The notes under the pieces are model-generated. The model was not told the DNA's origin. It saw only the letters and a list, made by a program, of their open reading frames with translations, and ran no database searches. Source: Paenarthrobacter sp. PH39-S1 (GTDB lineage Bacteria; Actinomycetota; Actinomycetes; Actinomycetales; Micrococcaceae). Taken from it: 64,000 bases of DNA. Position numbers and translations under genes: made by a program. The DNA is taken from contig NZ_JASISR010000013.1 in the NCBI RefSeq assembly GCF_030063245.1, positions 1 through 64,000 on the forward strand. Reading direction: 5' to 3'. Positions 47,156 to 57,300 of the stretch are shown in pieces (the stretch's first letter is position 1; each line of letters opens with the position of its first letter).

Positions 47156-50100
47156 ATGAGACTTGAACTGACCGTCGTCTCGGCACCGGGCGCCGCGCCG
47201 GGCGACCCGGTGGAGCTCAGCGCCGATGTCCCCTTTGGTGCAGGCGGCTCCGTCCTTGCGCTGGATTTCGCCGGACGGTGGCCGAACATTGTCTTCAGCC
47301 TATCCGGTCAGCCGTTGTCGGCCCTAGTGGCGGGGACTCCCCCACTGGTCAATGGTGCCGTCCTGGTGGCCCGACCCGCCGGAGCGCCCGGTTCGCCAAA
47401 AGAGTCCATCCGGCGGAAGGGCCCGGCGCTGGTGCTGGCCGTACTGACAGGTCCCGACGCCGGAGCTGTCTTTGCCCTGCGACGCGGCAGGTACCGGATT
47501 GGACGGGGGCGGGTGGAAATAAGCGTTCAGGATCCGGGACTTTCCCGCGTACATGCCGAACTCGAGGTGGGCGAACGCGTCATTACTTTGCGGCCGGCGG
47601 TCCAGACCGGCCACTATCTGGTGGACGGTGCTGCGCCCCGGGGGCCGGCAATCACGGTGGGCCGGGTCATCAGTTTTGGGTCGACCAGTCTGATGTTGAC
47701 CTTCCTTCCGATTCCGAACGTCCCGGCAACGGGCACCGAGTGCGGCCCGCTGGTGATTTGCCACCCGCACGGTGGGCTGCGCGGTAAGGGGACGCTTTTG
47801 GCCACGTCTGCCCTTCCGCTCATGTTGGGCACAGGGCTGGCGTTGCTGACCGGGCAGTGGATGTTTATGGCCTTTGCAGCGATGTCGGCTGTCACCGCCC
47901 TTGTGCCGCTGTTCGGCGTCCGGAGCCGCCGGAGGTTACGTCAGGAGCTGGCGTCCGCCCTTCGGCTGGACAGCCGGCGCAGGAAGGCAGGGGCGCCGTC
48001 GGCCGCGAGCCTCGTGCTGCGCGGGCTCACCCCGCCCGGTCCTCTCTTCCCGGATGATGCTTCGCTCCCCCGGTCCCGCGGCTTTCCGGCCAACGGCCGC
48101 GGTAACGGCTCCCCCAGCTCCTGCGGCAGCGACGGGAGTCAGATGGGCGCTGCCGCGGGGGCTGGCCCGGTCCCTGAAATCAGAAGCGGCACCGGTGGGG
48201 GCGGCTCCCGAATTGGCGACTCCCGAATAGAGGGCGACGTCGAAACCTTCGCAGCGCTGGCAGTGCACCTGCGGGTGGGGACGGCGGACCAGCCGGCTAA
48301 CATCGTCGCTGACCCTCCGGATGCACACTTCACCCCGCCCCTCTTGCCGGCCATGCCTGTGGTCGTGGCACTTGGGGTGGCCCCCGGCGGCCAGTCCGGC
48401 GGCCTTTCCTGCAGGATCCCCAGCGGCTCAGGCGCGAGCGTGCTCAGGGAACTGAACATTTCCGGCCCACGGGAGGCTATTGCCGGGCTGGTCAGATTTC
48501 TGCTGATGCAGCTCGATTCCGCCGGAATCCGCACCGTAGTCGCGGGTCCGGTCGATACCCTGCCGCTGGCCGCACGGTTTCTGCCGCATGTTTCAATCAC
48601 GGCCGACGCCGGCACTCTCGGTGCACAGCTCGACCGGCCCGACCCGGTCGTCGTGATTCAAACCGATGCTCTGCCCGGCTTGGCTGGCAGCCGTATCCTC
48701 CCGGCCCGGAAATACAATTCGCCGCGCGGGGTCTACGTCATCCGCTGCCACCCTGCGGCAACGGTAACCCAGGCAGCATCAGGAGCAGAAGAGACGGATG
48801 GAGCGGAACCGGCAACAGGACATGGGGAGGAGACAGGTGCGACAGGAACGGCCGGTGTCGGCTGGATCCGGCTCGGCACAGCGGGTGACGGTCCGCACGG
48901 GCTCCTGGGCTCGACAGCATTCGAGCCTGATCTGGTCAGCGCCGGGACTTTCGACCGCTACGCGCGACGGCGCGCCGCGGTGACCGGGGCATGCGCAGCT
49001 GACCTGCTCCCGGAGACAACCGACAACGAAGTGCCCACGGAGTGCCCGTTGATCGGGCTGGTCGGAATGAGCGCCGAATCGGTACTACATAACTGGTCGC
49101 GGCACGGTCCCGCGGCGCTAGCGGAAGTTGCGATTGGGGTGGCTGCCGACGGTCCGCTGCTGCTGGACCTGGAGCGGGACGGGCCGCATCTGCTGGTGGC
49201 AGGTACCACCGGCTCCGGAAAGTCGGAGCTGCTGCGTACTTTGGTGGCCAGCCTGGCGCTTTCGCACCCGCCGACGGCGTTGTCGCTGCTGTTTCTCGAT
49301 TTCAAGGGCGGATCGGGGCTGGGCCCGCTTGCAGACCTTCCGCATTGCACCGGCCTGGTGACGGATATCTCTGGGCACGGGCTGAACCGGGTGTTGACCT
49401 CACTGCGCGCGGAAACCCGTCGGCGGGAGGGCCTCTTTGGCCGGGCGGCAGCCGACGACATCCGCAGCTACGCGTCCAGCACAGCCGAGGGGCTCCCGCC
49501 CGTTCCCCATCTTGTGATTGTGATCGACGAATTCAGAATGCTGGTGGAACAGGCGCCGGATGCCATGTCGGAACTGATGCGTATTGCCGTCACCGGCCGT
49601 TCGCTGGGGATCCATCTGGTGATGGCAACCCAGCGGCCGCAGGGCGCCATCTCGGCCGATATCCGCGCCAACGTCACCACAAGCGTTTGTCTGCGAGTGC
49701 AGTCGGGCTACGAATCACTGGATGTCATCAATTCCCCGCTCGCCGGGGCCATCCCCCTCACGCTGCCCGGCAGGGCTTATATCAGCCGTGGCGGATCTCC
49801 GCCCATTGAATTTCAGACTGCTGCGCTGGGAACTCGGCAGCCGCCGACCGTGGGTCCGCGGATCCGGCCTGCGCGGCTTGCGGCGCAGGAGCCTCCTGCC
49901 GTCCGGGGTTCGGCCGGGCCAGCCGCTATGGCAGCGGCACTGGAATTGACCAGGCTGCTCGCGGCGGCCCAGGCACTGACGGGACAGACGCTGCCGGCCG
50001 CCCCGCTGGCACCGGAACTGCCGGCGCTGCTTTCGCTGGAACAGCTCCCCAGATCCGCGCCGGGCCAGATTCCGCTGGGCCTATTAGACCTGCCCGAACA

Positions 50101-51655
50101 GCAGTACGTCGCCCCGCTGACATGGGATCCGGTGCAGCAGTCCCATCTGGCGCTGATCGGTCCCGCGGCCGGTGCGCGGACCGCCATCTGCAGTCTGGCT
50201 ATAGGACAACTGGTGCGATGCCGGCATCTGGATCCATGGCTGTATTGTCTCGACGGAGACGGATCCTTGGCCGCGCTGGCCCCCTGCGCTGCCGTCGGAT
50301 CCCCGACCGCCCTGGTTGGCAATACCGCCGTGGGCTCCTATCTGGAACCCGTGGACCTACGCTCCGCGGCCCGGCTGCTGCAGTTGTTGGCCGGCGCAGC
50401 TGATGCACCCCGTTCGGCCACGACGGCGGCGGAAAACGTTCCGGCGCCGCTCATTCTGGCGGTCACCGGGTGGGGACGCTGGCTGTCCGCCATCCGGTCC
50501 GGGCCCTGGCCCTGGTGCGAAGACCTGCTGGCGGATATCGTCCGTGATGGACCGGGTTCCGGCGTTACCGTCATCATCAGCGGAGAGCGTGAGCTTGTTA
50601 CCGCCCGGTTCATGGCAGGCATCCCAAACCGGGTCTTCTTACCCATGGGCGCCAGCGCGGAGTCGATGCTGGCGTGGCCCAGACTGCCCGCGGTGCCTGC
50701 CTGCCCGGGACGGGCACTGGTGATGGGGAAAATCGCCGACGATGTAGCCGGACCTGGGTCCGCTACCGGCAGCCATGCGGCCCAACTCGCTCTTCCCGGG
50801 GTGACAGCCGACGGCGACGCCCCGTTCGGTGTTCGGCCGGAGCTTCCCAAGGTTCCCCAGCCGCACGACAACCCCGTGCGGGACGATTCACTACGGGTCG
50901 ATTCACTGCGGGTCGATTCACTGCGGGACGATTCAATAGGGGCCGGTTCAAAACTGGCCAGTCCCCCGCGGGGCAACGCCCCGTTCCGTGTCCAAGCGCT
51001 GCCGAAGGAGGTCCGCGTCGACGATGTCCGTGCCGCGGTGCACCTGGCTAAAGCCGGAGAACCGGATTCGGGAAGCCTGCTTCTGGGATTGGGTGGAGAT
51101 AACCTCGACCCTGTTTTCGTCCGGCTGGAACCGGGATCCGTGCTGTTGGCCATCGGACCACCACGCAGCGGCAAGACCACGCTGCTGGATGCGCTCCCCG
51201 CGCTGAATCCGGGCGGCTTCGACTGGGTCTGCCCGCCGCGTGAATTCCGCACCGCAGGGGTGTCGGAAAGGGACTACCTCCCCGCTGCAGCGGAGAGCAG
51301 GCGAAACGGGCGGGTCCTGGCGCTGCTGCTCGATGACGTGGAGACCCTGTCGGAGGCCAGTCAGGCGGCTATTTACCAGCTGCTGGGGGTCGGAGCCGTA
51401 GTCATCGCCACGACAGACTCTGGTCAGTCCGCGCAGGGCCGGTTTCCGCTGGCCGTACAAGCACGCTGCCATGGGCAGGGGCTGGTGTTGTCCCCGCGCC
51501 GGCCGTCGGACGGAGACTTCTTCAACTGCCGGATAGATGCCCACGGTCAGACACCCCCGGGCCGCGCGGTGCTGCTGGACCGCGGCAGCATGAATTGGCT
51601 GCAACTCCCCGGGTTACACGATCCCCGCTTCAAGAACAGCGGTGACAGGACTTGA
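47156..51655 (+). CDS. FHA-domain FtsK/SpoIIIE-type ATPase, EssC/EccC-like
   Basis: The 1499-residue product has a beta-rich N-terminus, an FHA domain at about residues 100-185 (YRIGRGRVEISV, LSRVHAELEV), and two membrane spans at about 220-262. The first ATPase domain has Walker A GTTGSGKS (683-690), LLFLDFKGG and VIVIDEF. A second, degenerate domain (GPAAGART near 1002) and a third with GPPRSGKT (1334-1341) follow. This is the order of type VII secretion ATPases of the EssC type. No WXG100 substrate, EccB, EccD or EssB gene is nearby. A low-complexity stretch with a 15-bp DNA repeat lies between domains 2 and 3. It may drive an undetected secretion system or transport DNA. Confidence 0.85.
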   Translation: MRLELTVVSAPGAAPGDPVELSADVPFGAGGSVLALDFAGRWPNIVFSLSGQPLSALVAGTPPLVNGAVLVARPAGAPGSPKESIRRKGPALVLAVLTGPDAGAVFALRRGRYRIGRGRVEISVQDPGLSRVHAELEVGERVITLRPAVQTGHYLVDGAAPRGPAITVGRVISFGSTSLMLTFLPIPNVPATGTECGPLVICHPHGGLRGKGTLLATSALPLMLGTGLALLTGQWMFMAFAAMSAVTALVPLFGVRSRRRLRQELASALRLDSRRRKAGAPSAASLVLRGLTPPGPLFPDDASLPRSRGFPANGRGNGSPSSCGSDGSQMGAAAGAGPVPEIRSGTGGGGSRIGDSRIEGDVETFAALAVHLRVGTADQPANIVADPPDAHFTPPLLPAMPVVVALGVAPGGQSGGLSCRIPSGSGASVLRELNISGPREAIAGLVRFLLMQLDSAGIRTVVAGPVDTLPLAARFLPHVSITADAGTLGAQLDRPDPVVVIQTDALPGLAGSRILPARKYNSPRGVYVIRCHPAATVTQAASGAEETDGAEPATGHGEETGATGTAGVGWIRLGTAGDGPHGLLGSTAFEPDLVSAGTFDRYARRRAAVTGACAADLLPETTDNEVPTECPLIGLVGMSAESVLHNWSRHGPAALAEVAIGVAADGPLLLDLERDGPHLLVAGTTGSGKSELLRTLVASLALSHPPTALSLLFLDFKGGSGLGPLADLPHCTGLVTDISGHGLNRVLTSLRAETRRREGLFGRAAADDIRSYASSTAEGLPPVPHLVIVIDEFRMLVEQAPDAMSELMRIAVTGRSLGIHLVMATQRPQGAISADIRANVTTSVCLRVQSGYESLDVINSPLAGAIPLTLPGRAYISRGGSPPIEFQTAALGTRQPPTVGPRIRPARLAAQEPPAVRGSAGPAAMAAALELTRLLAAAQALTGQTLPAAPLAPELPALLSLEQLPRSAPGQIPLGLLDLPEQQYVAPLTWDPVQQSHLALIGPAAGARTAICSLAIGQLVRCRHLDPWLYCLDGDGSLAALAPCAAVGSPTALVGNTAVGSYLEPVDLRSAARLLQLLAGAADAPRSATTAAENVPAPLILAVTGWGRWLSAIRSGPWPWCEDLLADIVRDGPGSGVTVIISGERELVTARFMAGIPNRVFLPMGASAESMLAWPRLPAVPACPGRALVMGKIADDVAGPGSATGSHAAQLALPGVTADGDAPFGVRPELPKVPQPHDNPVRDDSLRVDSLRVDSLRDDSIGAGSKLASPPRGNAPFRVQALPKEVRVDDVRAAVHLAKAGEPDSGSLLLGLGGDNLDPVFVRLEPGSVLLAIGPPRSGKTTLLDALPALNPGGFDWVCPPREFRTAGVSERDYLPAAAESRRNGRVLALLLDDVETLSEASQAAIYQLLGVGAVVIATTDSGQSAQGRFPLAVQARCHGQGLVLSPRRPSDGDFFNCRIDAHGQTPPGRAVLLDRGSMNWLQLPGLHDPRFKNSGDRT
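50879..50938. repeat. Four tandem 15-bp units inside the FtsK-like gene
   Basis: Units at 50879-50893, 50894-50908, 50909-50923 and 50924-50938 follow CGGG(A/T)CGATTCACTG with one to three changes each. They encode RDDSL, RVDSL, RVDSL, RDDSI in the linker before the last ATPase domain. The two central copies are identical. Confidence 0.9.
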
Positions 51656-51687
51656 GGAGCCAGGTTAGGTTTACCGGACAGGCAATA

Positions 51688-51758
51688 CCAGGCCCGGGCA
51701 TTTACAGGGCTGTGTATACAGGGCTGTGCATATACAGTACCGGGCGTTTACAGTACCG
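51688..51758. repeat. Short direct repeats in the convergent gap
   Basis: TACAGGGCTGTG occurs twice (near 51702 and 51716) and TACAGTACCGG twice (near 51736 and 51750), between the end of the FtsK-like gene and the stop of the small membrane protein. No classical terminator is visible. The repeats may reflect replication slippage. Confidence 0.5.
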
Positions 51759-52218
51759 GTGGGGCGCCGCCGGAACGCAGCGTGAACGCGACAACCTTGG
51801 GCGTGAAAAGCAGCACCAGGACCATCAGCGGCGGGACCAGCAGAAGCAGGCCGGGCAAAAGGAGCCCACCGACGAGTGTGGGGCCGGCGATTGTCAGCAT
51901 CAGCAGCTGCCAGACAAAAGCCGCGGCACGGGTCCACCGGAAGCCGCGGTAGAGATTGACCGCCACGGCGCCGAGACCGACCCCGAGACCCAGCAAAAGA
52001 ACCACCATGAAGATCGAGCCGCCTAGGGACTGGGGTACGGACGTGAGCAGGCCAACGATGTACCAGATGCCGACGCCCAGCAGGGCAAGACCCTCCAAAC
52101 CCACCACCCCGGCGGCGAGCACCACGCCCCCCGGGCGCACCGGCCGGTGGCCGGCCGGCGGCGTTTTCGCCGGGACGTCGCCGGGCAGCTGAGGATCATT
52201 TACTGGAGGTGTTGGCAC
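51748..52218 (-). CDS. Small four-span membrane protein of unknown function
   Basis: The 156-residue product has a Pro-rich cytoplasmic N-terminus, then four hydrophobic segments (VVLAAGVVGLEGLALLGVGI, IFMVVLLLGLGVGLGAVAV, AAAFVWQLLMLTIAGPTLV, LLLPGLLLLVPPLMVLVLLF). No enzymatic motif is seen. Similar proteins are widespread in Actinobacteria as uncharacterised membrane proteins. It converges on the FtsK-like gene and diverges from whiB1. Confidence 0.7.
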   Translation of the reverse strand: MPTPPVNDPQLPGDVPAKTPPAGHRPVRPGGVVLAAGVVGLEGLALLGVGIWYIVGLLTSVPQSLGGSIFMVVLLLGLGVGLGAVAVNLYRGFRWTRAAAFVWQLLMLTIAGPTLVGGLLLPGLLLLVPPLMVLVLLFTPKVVAFTLRSGGAPPVL

Positions 52219-52395
52219 AAGGGCACACTACCTGAGATTGCCTTGTGATAGCTTCGACGCAACTGCTGGACCCGGCCTGCGGGGCTTGCTCCGGTGCGCG
52301 GTGTGATGGATCGTACACCTGCGAACGCGACTTTCCCGGTACCAACCCCTTGTTTACGTCTCGTTAACATGACACGCTTGTTTAAGTGACCAAGG

Positions 52396-52414
52396 GGGCC
52401 CCAGAGGCCCTTTT
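52396..52414 (+). terminator. Terminator-like hairpin in the whiB1 leader
   Basis: GGGCC (52396-52400) and GGCCC (52406-52410) pair around CCAGA and are followed by TTTT at 52411-52414. It lies 71 bases before the whiB1 start and after any promoter in the TTGTTTACGTCTCGTTAACA region at about 52350. Transcripts for whiB1 would have to read through it, or start after it. Confidence 0.45.
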
Positions 52415-52484
52415 CTTATGCGGCCGCACGTGAATGTTTTCACAAGGCCTGCCGCCCCGTTCCAGAAGGAGAAATGTGATCAGC

Positions 52485-52733
52485 ATGGACTGGCGTAACC
52501 GCGCGGCCTGCCTCGACAAGGACCCGGAGCTGTTTTTCCCTGTCGGGAATACCGGCCCCGCCCTGCTTCAAATCGAGGAAGCCAAAAGCGTGTGCAGGCG
52601 CTGCCAGGTTGTTGACACCTGTCTCCAGTGGGCTCTCGAGTCCGGCCAGGATGCCGGAGTCTGGGGCGGCATGAGCGAAGACGAACGCCGCGCCCTCAAG
52701 CGCCGCGCCGCGCGCGCCCGCCGCGCCAGCTGA
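52485..52733 (+). CDS. whiB1: WhiB-family iron-sulfur regulator, WhiB1 type
   Basis: The 82-residue protein holds the four cluster cysteines Cys9, Cys37, Cys40 and Cys46, the GVWGG turn at residues 58-62 and a basic C-terminal DNA-binding tail (KRRAARARRAS). The opening MDWRNRAACLDKDPELFFPV matches WhiB1 closely. WhiB1 binds a 4Fe-4S cluster sensitive to nitric oxide, interacts with the principal sigma factor and is essential in mycobacteria. The ATG at 52485 gives the canonical length; an in-frame GTG at 52476 is better spaced from the GGAG at 52468-52471 and may be used, adding three residues. A terminator follows at once. Confidence 0.95.
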   Translation: MDWRNRAACLDKDPELFFPVGNTGPALLQIEEAKSVCRRCQVVDTCLQWALESGQDAGVWGGMSEDERRALKRRAARARRAS

Positions 52734-52745
52734 CGACGGGCAAAC

Positions 52746-52783
52746 AACCGCGGGACCGGATACCCGGATCCGCGGTTTTTTTG
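52746..52783 (+). terminator. Rho-independent terminator of whiB1
   Basis: AACCGCGG (52746-52753) and CCGCGGTT (52770-52777) form the base of a hairpin whose upper part pairs CCGG with CCGG, followed by seven T residues. It ends 13 bases after the whiB1 stop and lies 24 bases before the end of pdtaS on the other strand. Confidence 0.9.
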
Positions 52784-52807
52784 CACGTAGTGTCGGAGCA
52801 GAGAGGG

Positions 52808-54286
52808 TCAGCCGCCGCGGCTGATCAGGGCCATCTCCAGTTCGACCGTCGTCCCCCCGCCGTCCCGCGGTGACCAACGGATGGATCCTCCGAGCTCGCT
52901 GGTGACCAGAGTGCGGACTATCTGCAGGCCCAGGCCCTCGCTGTACGGTCCCTCGGGGAGCCCCACACCATCGTCGGACACCCAGATGTTGAGAATTTCC
53001 TCTCCTGCGTCGTTCACACTCCTGTTGGCCTTGAGCCATACCGTGCCTTCCCTCCCCTGCAGGCCGTGATCCACCGCGTTGGTGACCAGTTCGTTGATCA
53101 CCAACGCCAAGGGCGTCGCAAAATCACTCGGCAGTTCACCGAAAACGCCCTCGCGCTCGGTGCGGACCCGCTGTGCAGGCGAGGCCACCTCGGCGGAAAG
53201 CCGGAACTGCCGGCCGATCAACTCGTCAAAATCGACACTTTGCGCCAGCCCCTGGGACAGCGTTTCGTGCACCAGGGCTATCGTCCCCACCCGCCGCATA
53301 GCCTGCTCCAGACCCTGTTTTCCCTCTTCGCTTTGCATCCGGCGCGACTGCATGCGCAGCAGCGCCGCCACGGTCTGCAGATTGTTTTTCACCCGGTGGT
53401 GGATCTCCCGGATCGTCGCATCCTTCGTCACCAGCTCCTGTTCGCGGCGGCGCAGTTCCGAGACGTCGCGGCAGAGCACCACCGCTCCGAATCGTTCGTG
53501 GCTGTCGCGAAGCGGTATCGCCCGCAGCGACAGGCTGACGCCGCGGGACTCGATTTCCGTCCGCCAAGGCATCCGCCCGGTCACCACCAGCGGCAGCGTT
53601 TCGTCCACCATTCGGCGGTCCTTGAGCAGCCCCGTCGTCACCTCCGCCAGCGACCTGCCCTCTAAGGATTCCGCGTCGCCCAGCCGGCGGTACGCGGAGA
53701 CGCCGTTGGGGCTGGCGTACTGCACGATCCCTTCGGCATCGAGCCGGATCAGCCCGTCACCCACCCGCGGGGCCCCTCGGCGCGAACCAGTCGGAGAGGC
53801 AAAGTCAGGCCACAGTCCCAGCGTGCCCATTCGGAGCAGATCGTAGGCGCACTGCCGGTAGGTCAGCTCCAGTCTGGACGGCATCCGCGAACTTGACAGG
53901 TCCATATGCGTCGTCACTACCGCAAGCGTCCGCCCGTTGCGGACCATTGGAACGGCCTCCACCCGCATGGCCATATCCGTGTTCCAACCACTCGTATCGC
54001 CGGACCGCTCAATAACCTGGCTGTCCCAGGCCTTGCCCACCAGGGGCAACAGGTCACTGCGGATCGGATCCCCTACGAAGTCCGAGTGGAACACCGTGTG
54101 CGTGGTGGAGGGCCGGACATGGGCCAACGAAACATAGCCGATGTCCGGCTGCGGGAACCACAGCGCCAGGTCCGCAAAGGCCAGGTCCGCCACCAGTTGC
54201 CAGTCCCCGACCAGCAGATGCAGCCATTCCGCATCCCCCGGGCCGAGGTTGGCATGCTCCCTGATCGGGTCGGTGAAAATTGCCAT
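52808..54286 (-). CDS. pdtaS: PdtaS-type sensor histidine kinase
   Basis: The 492-residue protein has a GAF-like N-terminal domain, a PAS domain around residues 175-280 (GDGLIRLDAEGIVQYASPNG) and a HisKA_2 dimerisation segment. IREIHHRVKNNLQTVAALL contains the phosphorylated His (296 or 297). A HATPase domain follows with NELVTNAVDHGLQG and SDDGVGLP. PdtaS kinases are soluble and signal to the RNA-binding antiterminator PdtaR, which is not in this window. In mycobacteria the system senses copper, nitric oxide or cyclic di-GMP. It converges on whiB1 and follows gdh by 45 bp on the same strand. Confidence 0.92.
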   Translation of the reverse strand: MAIFTDPIREHANLGPGDAEWLHLLVGDWQLVADLAFADLALWFPQPDIGYVSLAHVRPSTTHTVFHSDFVGDPIRSDLLPLVGKAWDSQVIERSGDTSGWNTDMAMRVEAVPMVRNGRTLAVVTTHMDLSSSRMPSRLELTYRQCAYDLLRMGTLGLWPDFASPTGSRRGAPRVGDGLIRLDAEGIVQYASPNGVSAYRRLGDAESLEGRSLAEVTTGLLKDRRMVDETLPLVVTGRMPWRTEIESRGVSLSLRAIPLRDSHERFGAVVLCRDVSELRRREQELVTKDATIREIHHRVKNNLQTVAALLRMQSRRMQSEEGKQGLEQAMRRVGTIALVHETLSQGLAQSVDFDELIGRQFRLSAEVASPAQRVRTEREGVFGELPSDFATPLALVINELVTNAVDHGLQGREGTVWLKANRSVNDAGEEILNIWVSDDGVGLPEGPYSEGLGLQIVRTLVTSELGGSIRWSPRDGGGTTVELEMALISRGG

Positions 54287-54331
54287 TAAGTGACTCCTAG
54301 GAGCGCTGATCAGGGAAGAGCATGCCGGACG

Positions 54332-57300
54332 TCAGTGCCGCACGATCGACCGCAGGAGCCTCAATGCTACCGACAGGGACGCCATATCATCTTGTTCAAG
54401 CTGATTGACTTCGTCGAACATCTTCCTGGCCCGTCCCAGCTGCTCTGCGTTTTGGGCCTCCCAGGCCGCTATCCGTTCCGCGGCAGGCAGACCCCGCTCG
54501 GTCCCGTGCATCACGGCGACGGTCATGTCGGCCGTCGTTGCATACAAGTCGTCGCGCAGTGCGGCCCGGGCCAGGGACTGCCACCGGTCCTCACGCGGCA
54601 GTGCCGTGATCCGCTCCAGCATGCCGTCCACGCCGAAGTGGTTATACAGCGCAAAGTAGACGCGGGCCACGTCTCCGACGGGCTCTTCGATGCGGCCTGA
54701 TACTTTGGCTACGTCGAGAAGCGCATAGCTCTCGAACAGCTGCGCCCAGCGCTGGCCCAGCTCCCCCGGCACGTCCCACTCGTCGGACCGCTGCTGCCAG
54801 GCCTCGACTCTTGACTTGTCGGCACCCTTCAGGAAGCCGGGAAGCTCGGCACGCAGGCCGGTGACCACGGGGGCGAACTGCCCGACGACCTCCTCGATCC
54901 GGCGTCCGTCGGTACCCTGATTCGCCAGCCAGCGGACCCCACGGTCCAGCAGTCGACGAATGTCAAGTTGGATGGTGCACCAGTGCGCGGTGGGGAACGA
55001 CGGCGGCAGCGCGTTCAGTGCCTCGAGCATGCCGTCCAGCTGGTAGATCTCACGCATGGCCACAAAGGCGCGGGCGATGACCGCCTCGCCGACCGAGGTC
55101 TCCTCCATGGCGCGGAAGGCAAAGGTAATGCCGCCGATGTTGATCATGTCGTTGGCCACGACCGTGGCTATGATTTCCCGACGCAGCGGGTGAGTGTCCA
55201 GCTCGGCATCGAAGCGTTCCGCCAACTGCTTGGGGAAGTAGTTGCGCAGGGTTGTCCGGAACCATGGATCGTCGGCCAGGTCGCTGGCCCCGAGGGCCCC
55301 CGCCAGCTCGATTTTCGCGTAGGCGACCAGCACCGCAAGTTCGGGCGAGGTCAGACCCTGTCCGCTCTCCAGCCTGGTCTGCAGGGTTCCCGTGGTCGGC
55401 AGCGCTTCGATGTCGCGCTTGAGGTCCGCCGAGGATTCCAGCCAGTCCATCAGCCGTTCGTAGCTCGGGGTCGCTTCGACCACCCGGGCCCTGTCGGCGA
55501 GCAGCAGAATGTTCTGCTCCACGTTGTCGGCGAGCACCAGCCGGCTGACCTCGTCCGTCATGGCGGCGAGGAAGTCCGCGCGCTCGGCCGGATCCAGCTT
55601 TCCGGCCGCAACCATCCGATCCACAAAAATCTTGATGTTTACCTCATGGTCGGAGCAATCCACCCCCGCGGAGTTGTCGATGGCATCGGTATTAAGGATT
55701 ACCCCGGCCAGCGCGGCCTCGATGCGTCCGCGCTGGGTCATCCCGAGGTTTCCGCCCTCCCCGACCACCTTGACGCGAAGGTCCCGCCCGTCCACGCGGA
55801 TGCCGTCGTTGGCCTTGTCGCCGACCATGGCATTGGTCTCGGTGCTGGCCTTAATGTAGGTGCCGATGCCGCCGTTATAGAGCAAGTCCGCGGGCGCCAG
55901 CAGGATGGCCCGCAGCAGTTCGGGCGCGCTGAGGTGCTTCGCGTCGTCAGGCAGGCCAAGCGCGGTGCGCACCTGATCGGAAATCGGGATGGCCTTGAGC
56001 TGACGTGGGTAGATTCCGCCGCCTGCACTGATCAGCGCGGAATCGTAGTCCGCCCAGGACGAACGGGGCAGTTCGAAGAGTCTGCGGCGCTCGGCGAAGG
56101 AGCTCGCCGCGTCGGGATTCGGATCCAGGAAAATGTGCCGGTGGTCAAAGGCCGCCAGCAGCTGTACATGTTCAGAGAGCAGCATGCCGTTACCAAAGAC
56201 GTCCCCGGACATGTCCCCAACCCCGACGACGGTGAAGTCCTCGGTCTGCGTGTCCACGTCCAGCTCGCTGAAGTGCCGCTTGACTGATTCCCATGCTCCG
56301 CGGGCGGTGATGCCCATGGCCTTGTGGTCGTAGCCGACCGATCCGCCGGACGCGAAGGCGTCCCCGAGCCAGAATCCGTATTCGGCGGACAACGAGTTGG
56401 CGATGTCGGAGAAGGACGCGGTGCCCTTGTCGGCCGCGACGACAAGGTAAGAATCGTCGTCGTCGTGCCTGACCACCCGGTCCGGCGGCACCAGCCGCTC
56501 GCCATCGGCACTGGTGACCAGATTGTCAGTAATATCCAGCAGGCCGCGGATGAATGTCTTGTAGCTCTCAACGCCCTCGGCGAGCCAGGCGGCGCGGTCG
56601 ACGGCCGGGTCGGGCAGCGCCTTGGCAAAGAATCCGCCCTTGGCGCCGGTAGGGACGATGACGGCGTTCTTGACCGTCTGGGCTTTCACCAGCCCCAGCA
56701 CCTCGGTCCGGAAGTCCTCGCGCCGGTCGGACCAACGCAACCCGCCGCGGGCCACCTTGCCGAAGCGCAGGTGCACGCCCTCCACCCGGGGCGAGTAGAC
56801 CCAGATTTCGAACTTCGGACGAGGGAAGGGCAGTCCCTCGATCATGGTGGGGCTGAGCTTGATGCTCAGGTACGGCTTGTCCTGGAAGTAGTTGGTCCGC
56901 AGCGACGCCTCGATCAGATTGGCGAGTGTCCGCAGCACCCGGTCCGCATCCAGGGTGGGGACCTGTTCCAGCCCCGCAGCCAGTGCCGCGCGCACCTCTT
57001 CAAGCCGCGTGGCCCGGGTGTCGTCGCTGAGATCCGGGTCAAAACTTGCGTCGAAGAGCTCCACTAGGGAGCGGGTCACGGCGGCGTTGGCCAGCAGCGT
57101 GTCCGAGACGAAACCGTAGGAATTGGTGTTGCCCATCTGCCGCAGATATTTGGCATAGCTGCGCAGAATCACAATCTGCCGCCAGCCCATGCCCTCGCGC
57201 AGGACGAGCCTGTCGAAGGCGTCCGATTCGCTGGCCCCGGTGATCGCGGCCCCGAACGCCTCCGTGAGCAGGCCGGCGGTGGCCAGCGGATCGATTCCCT

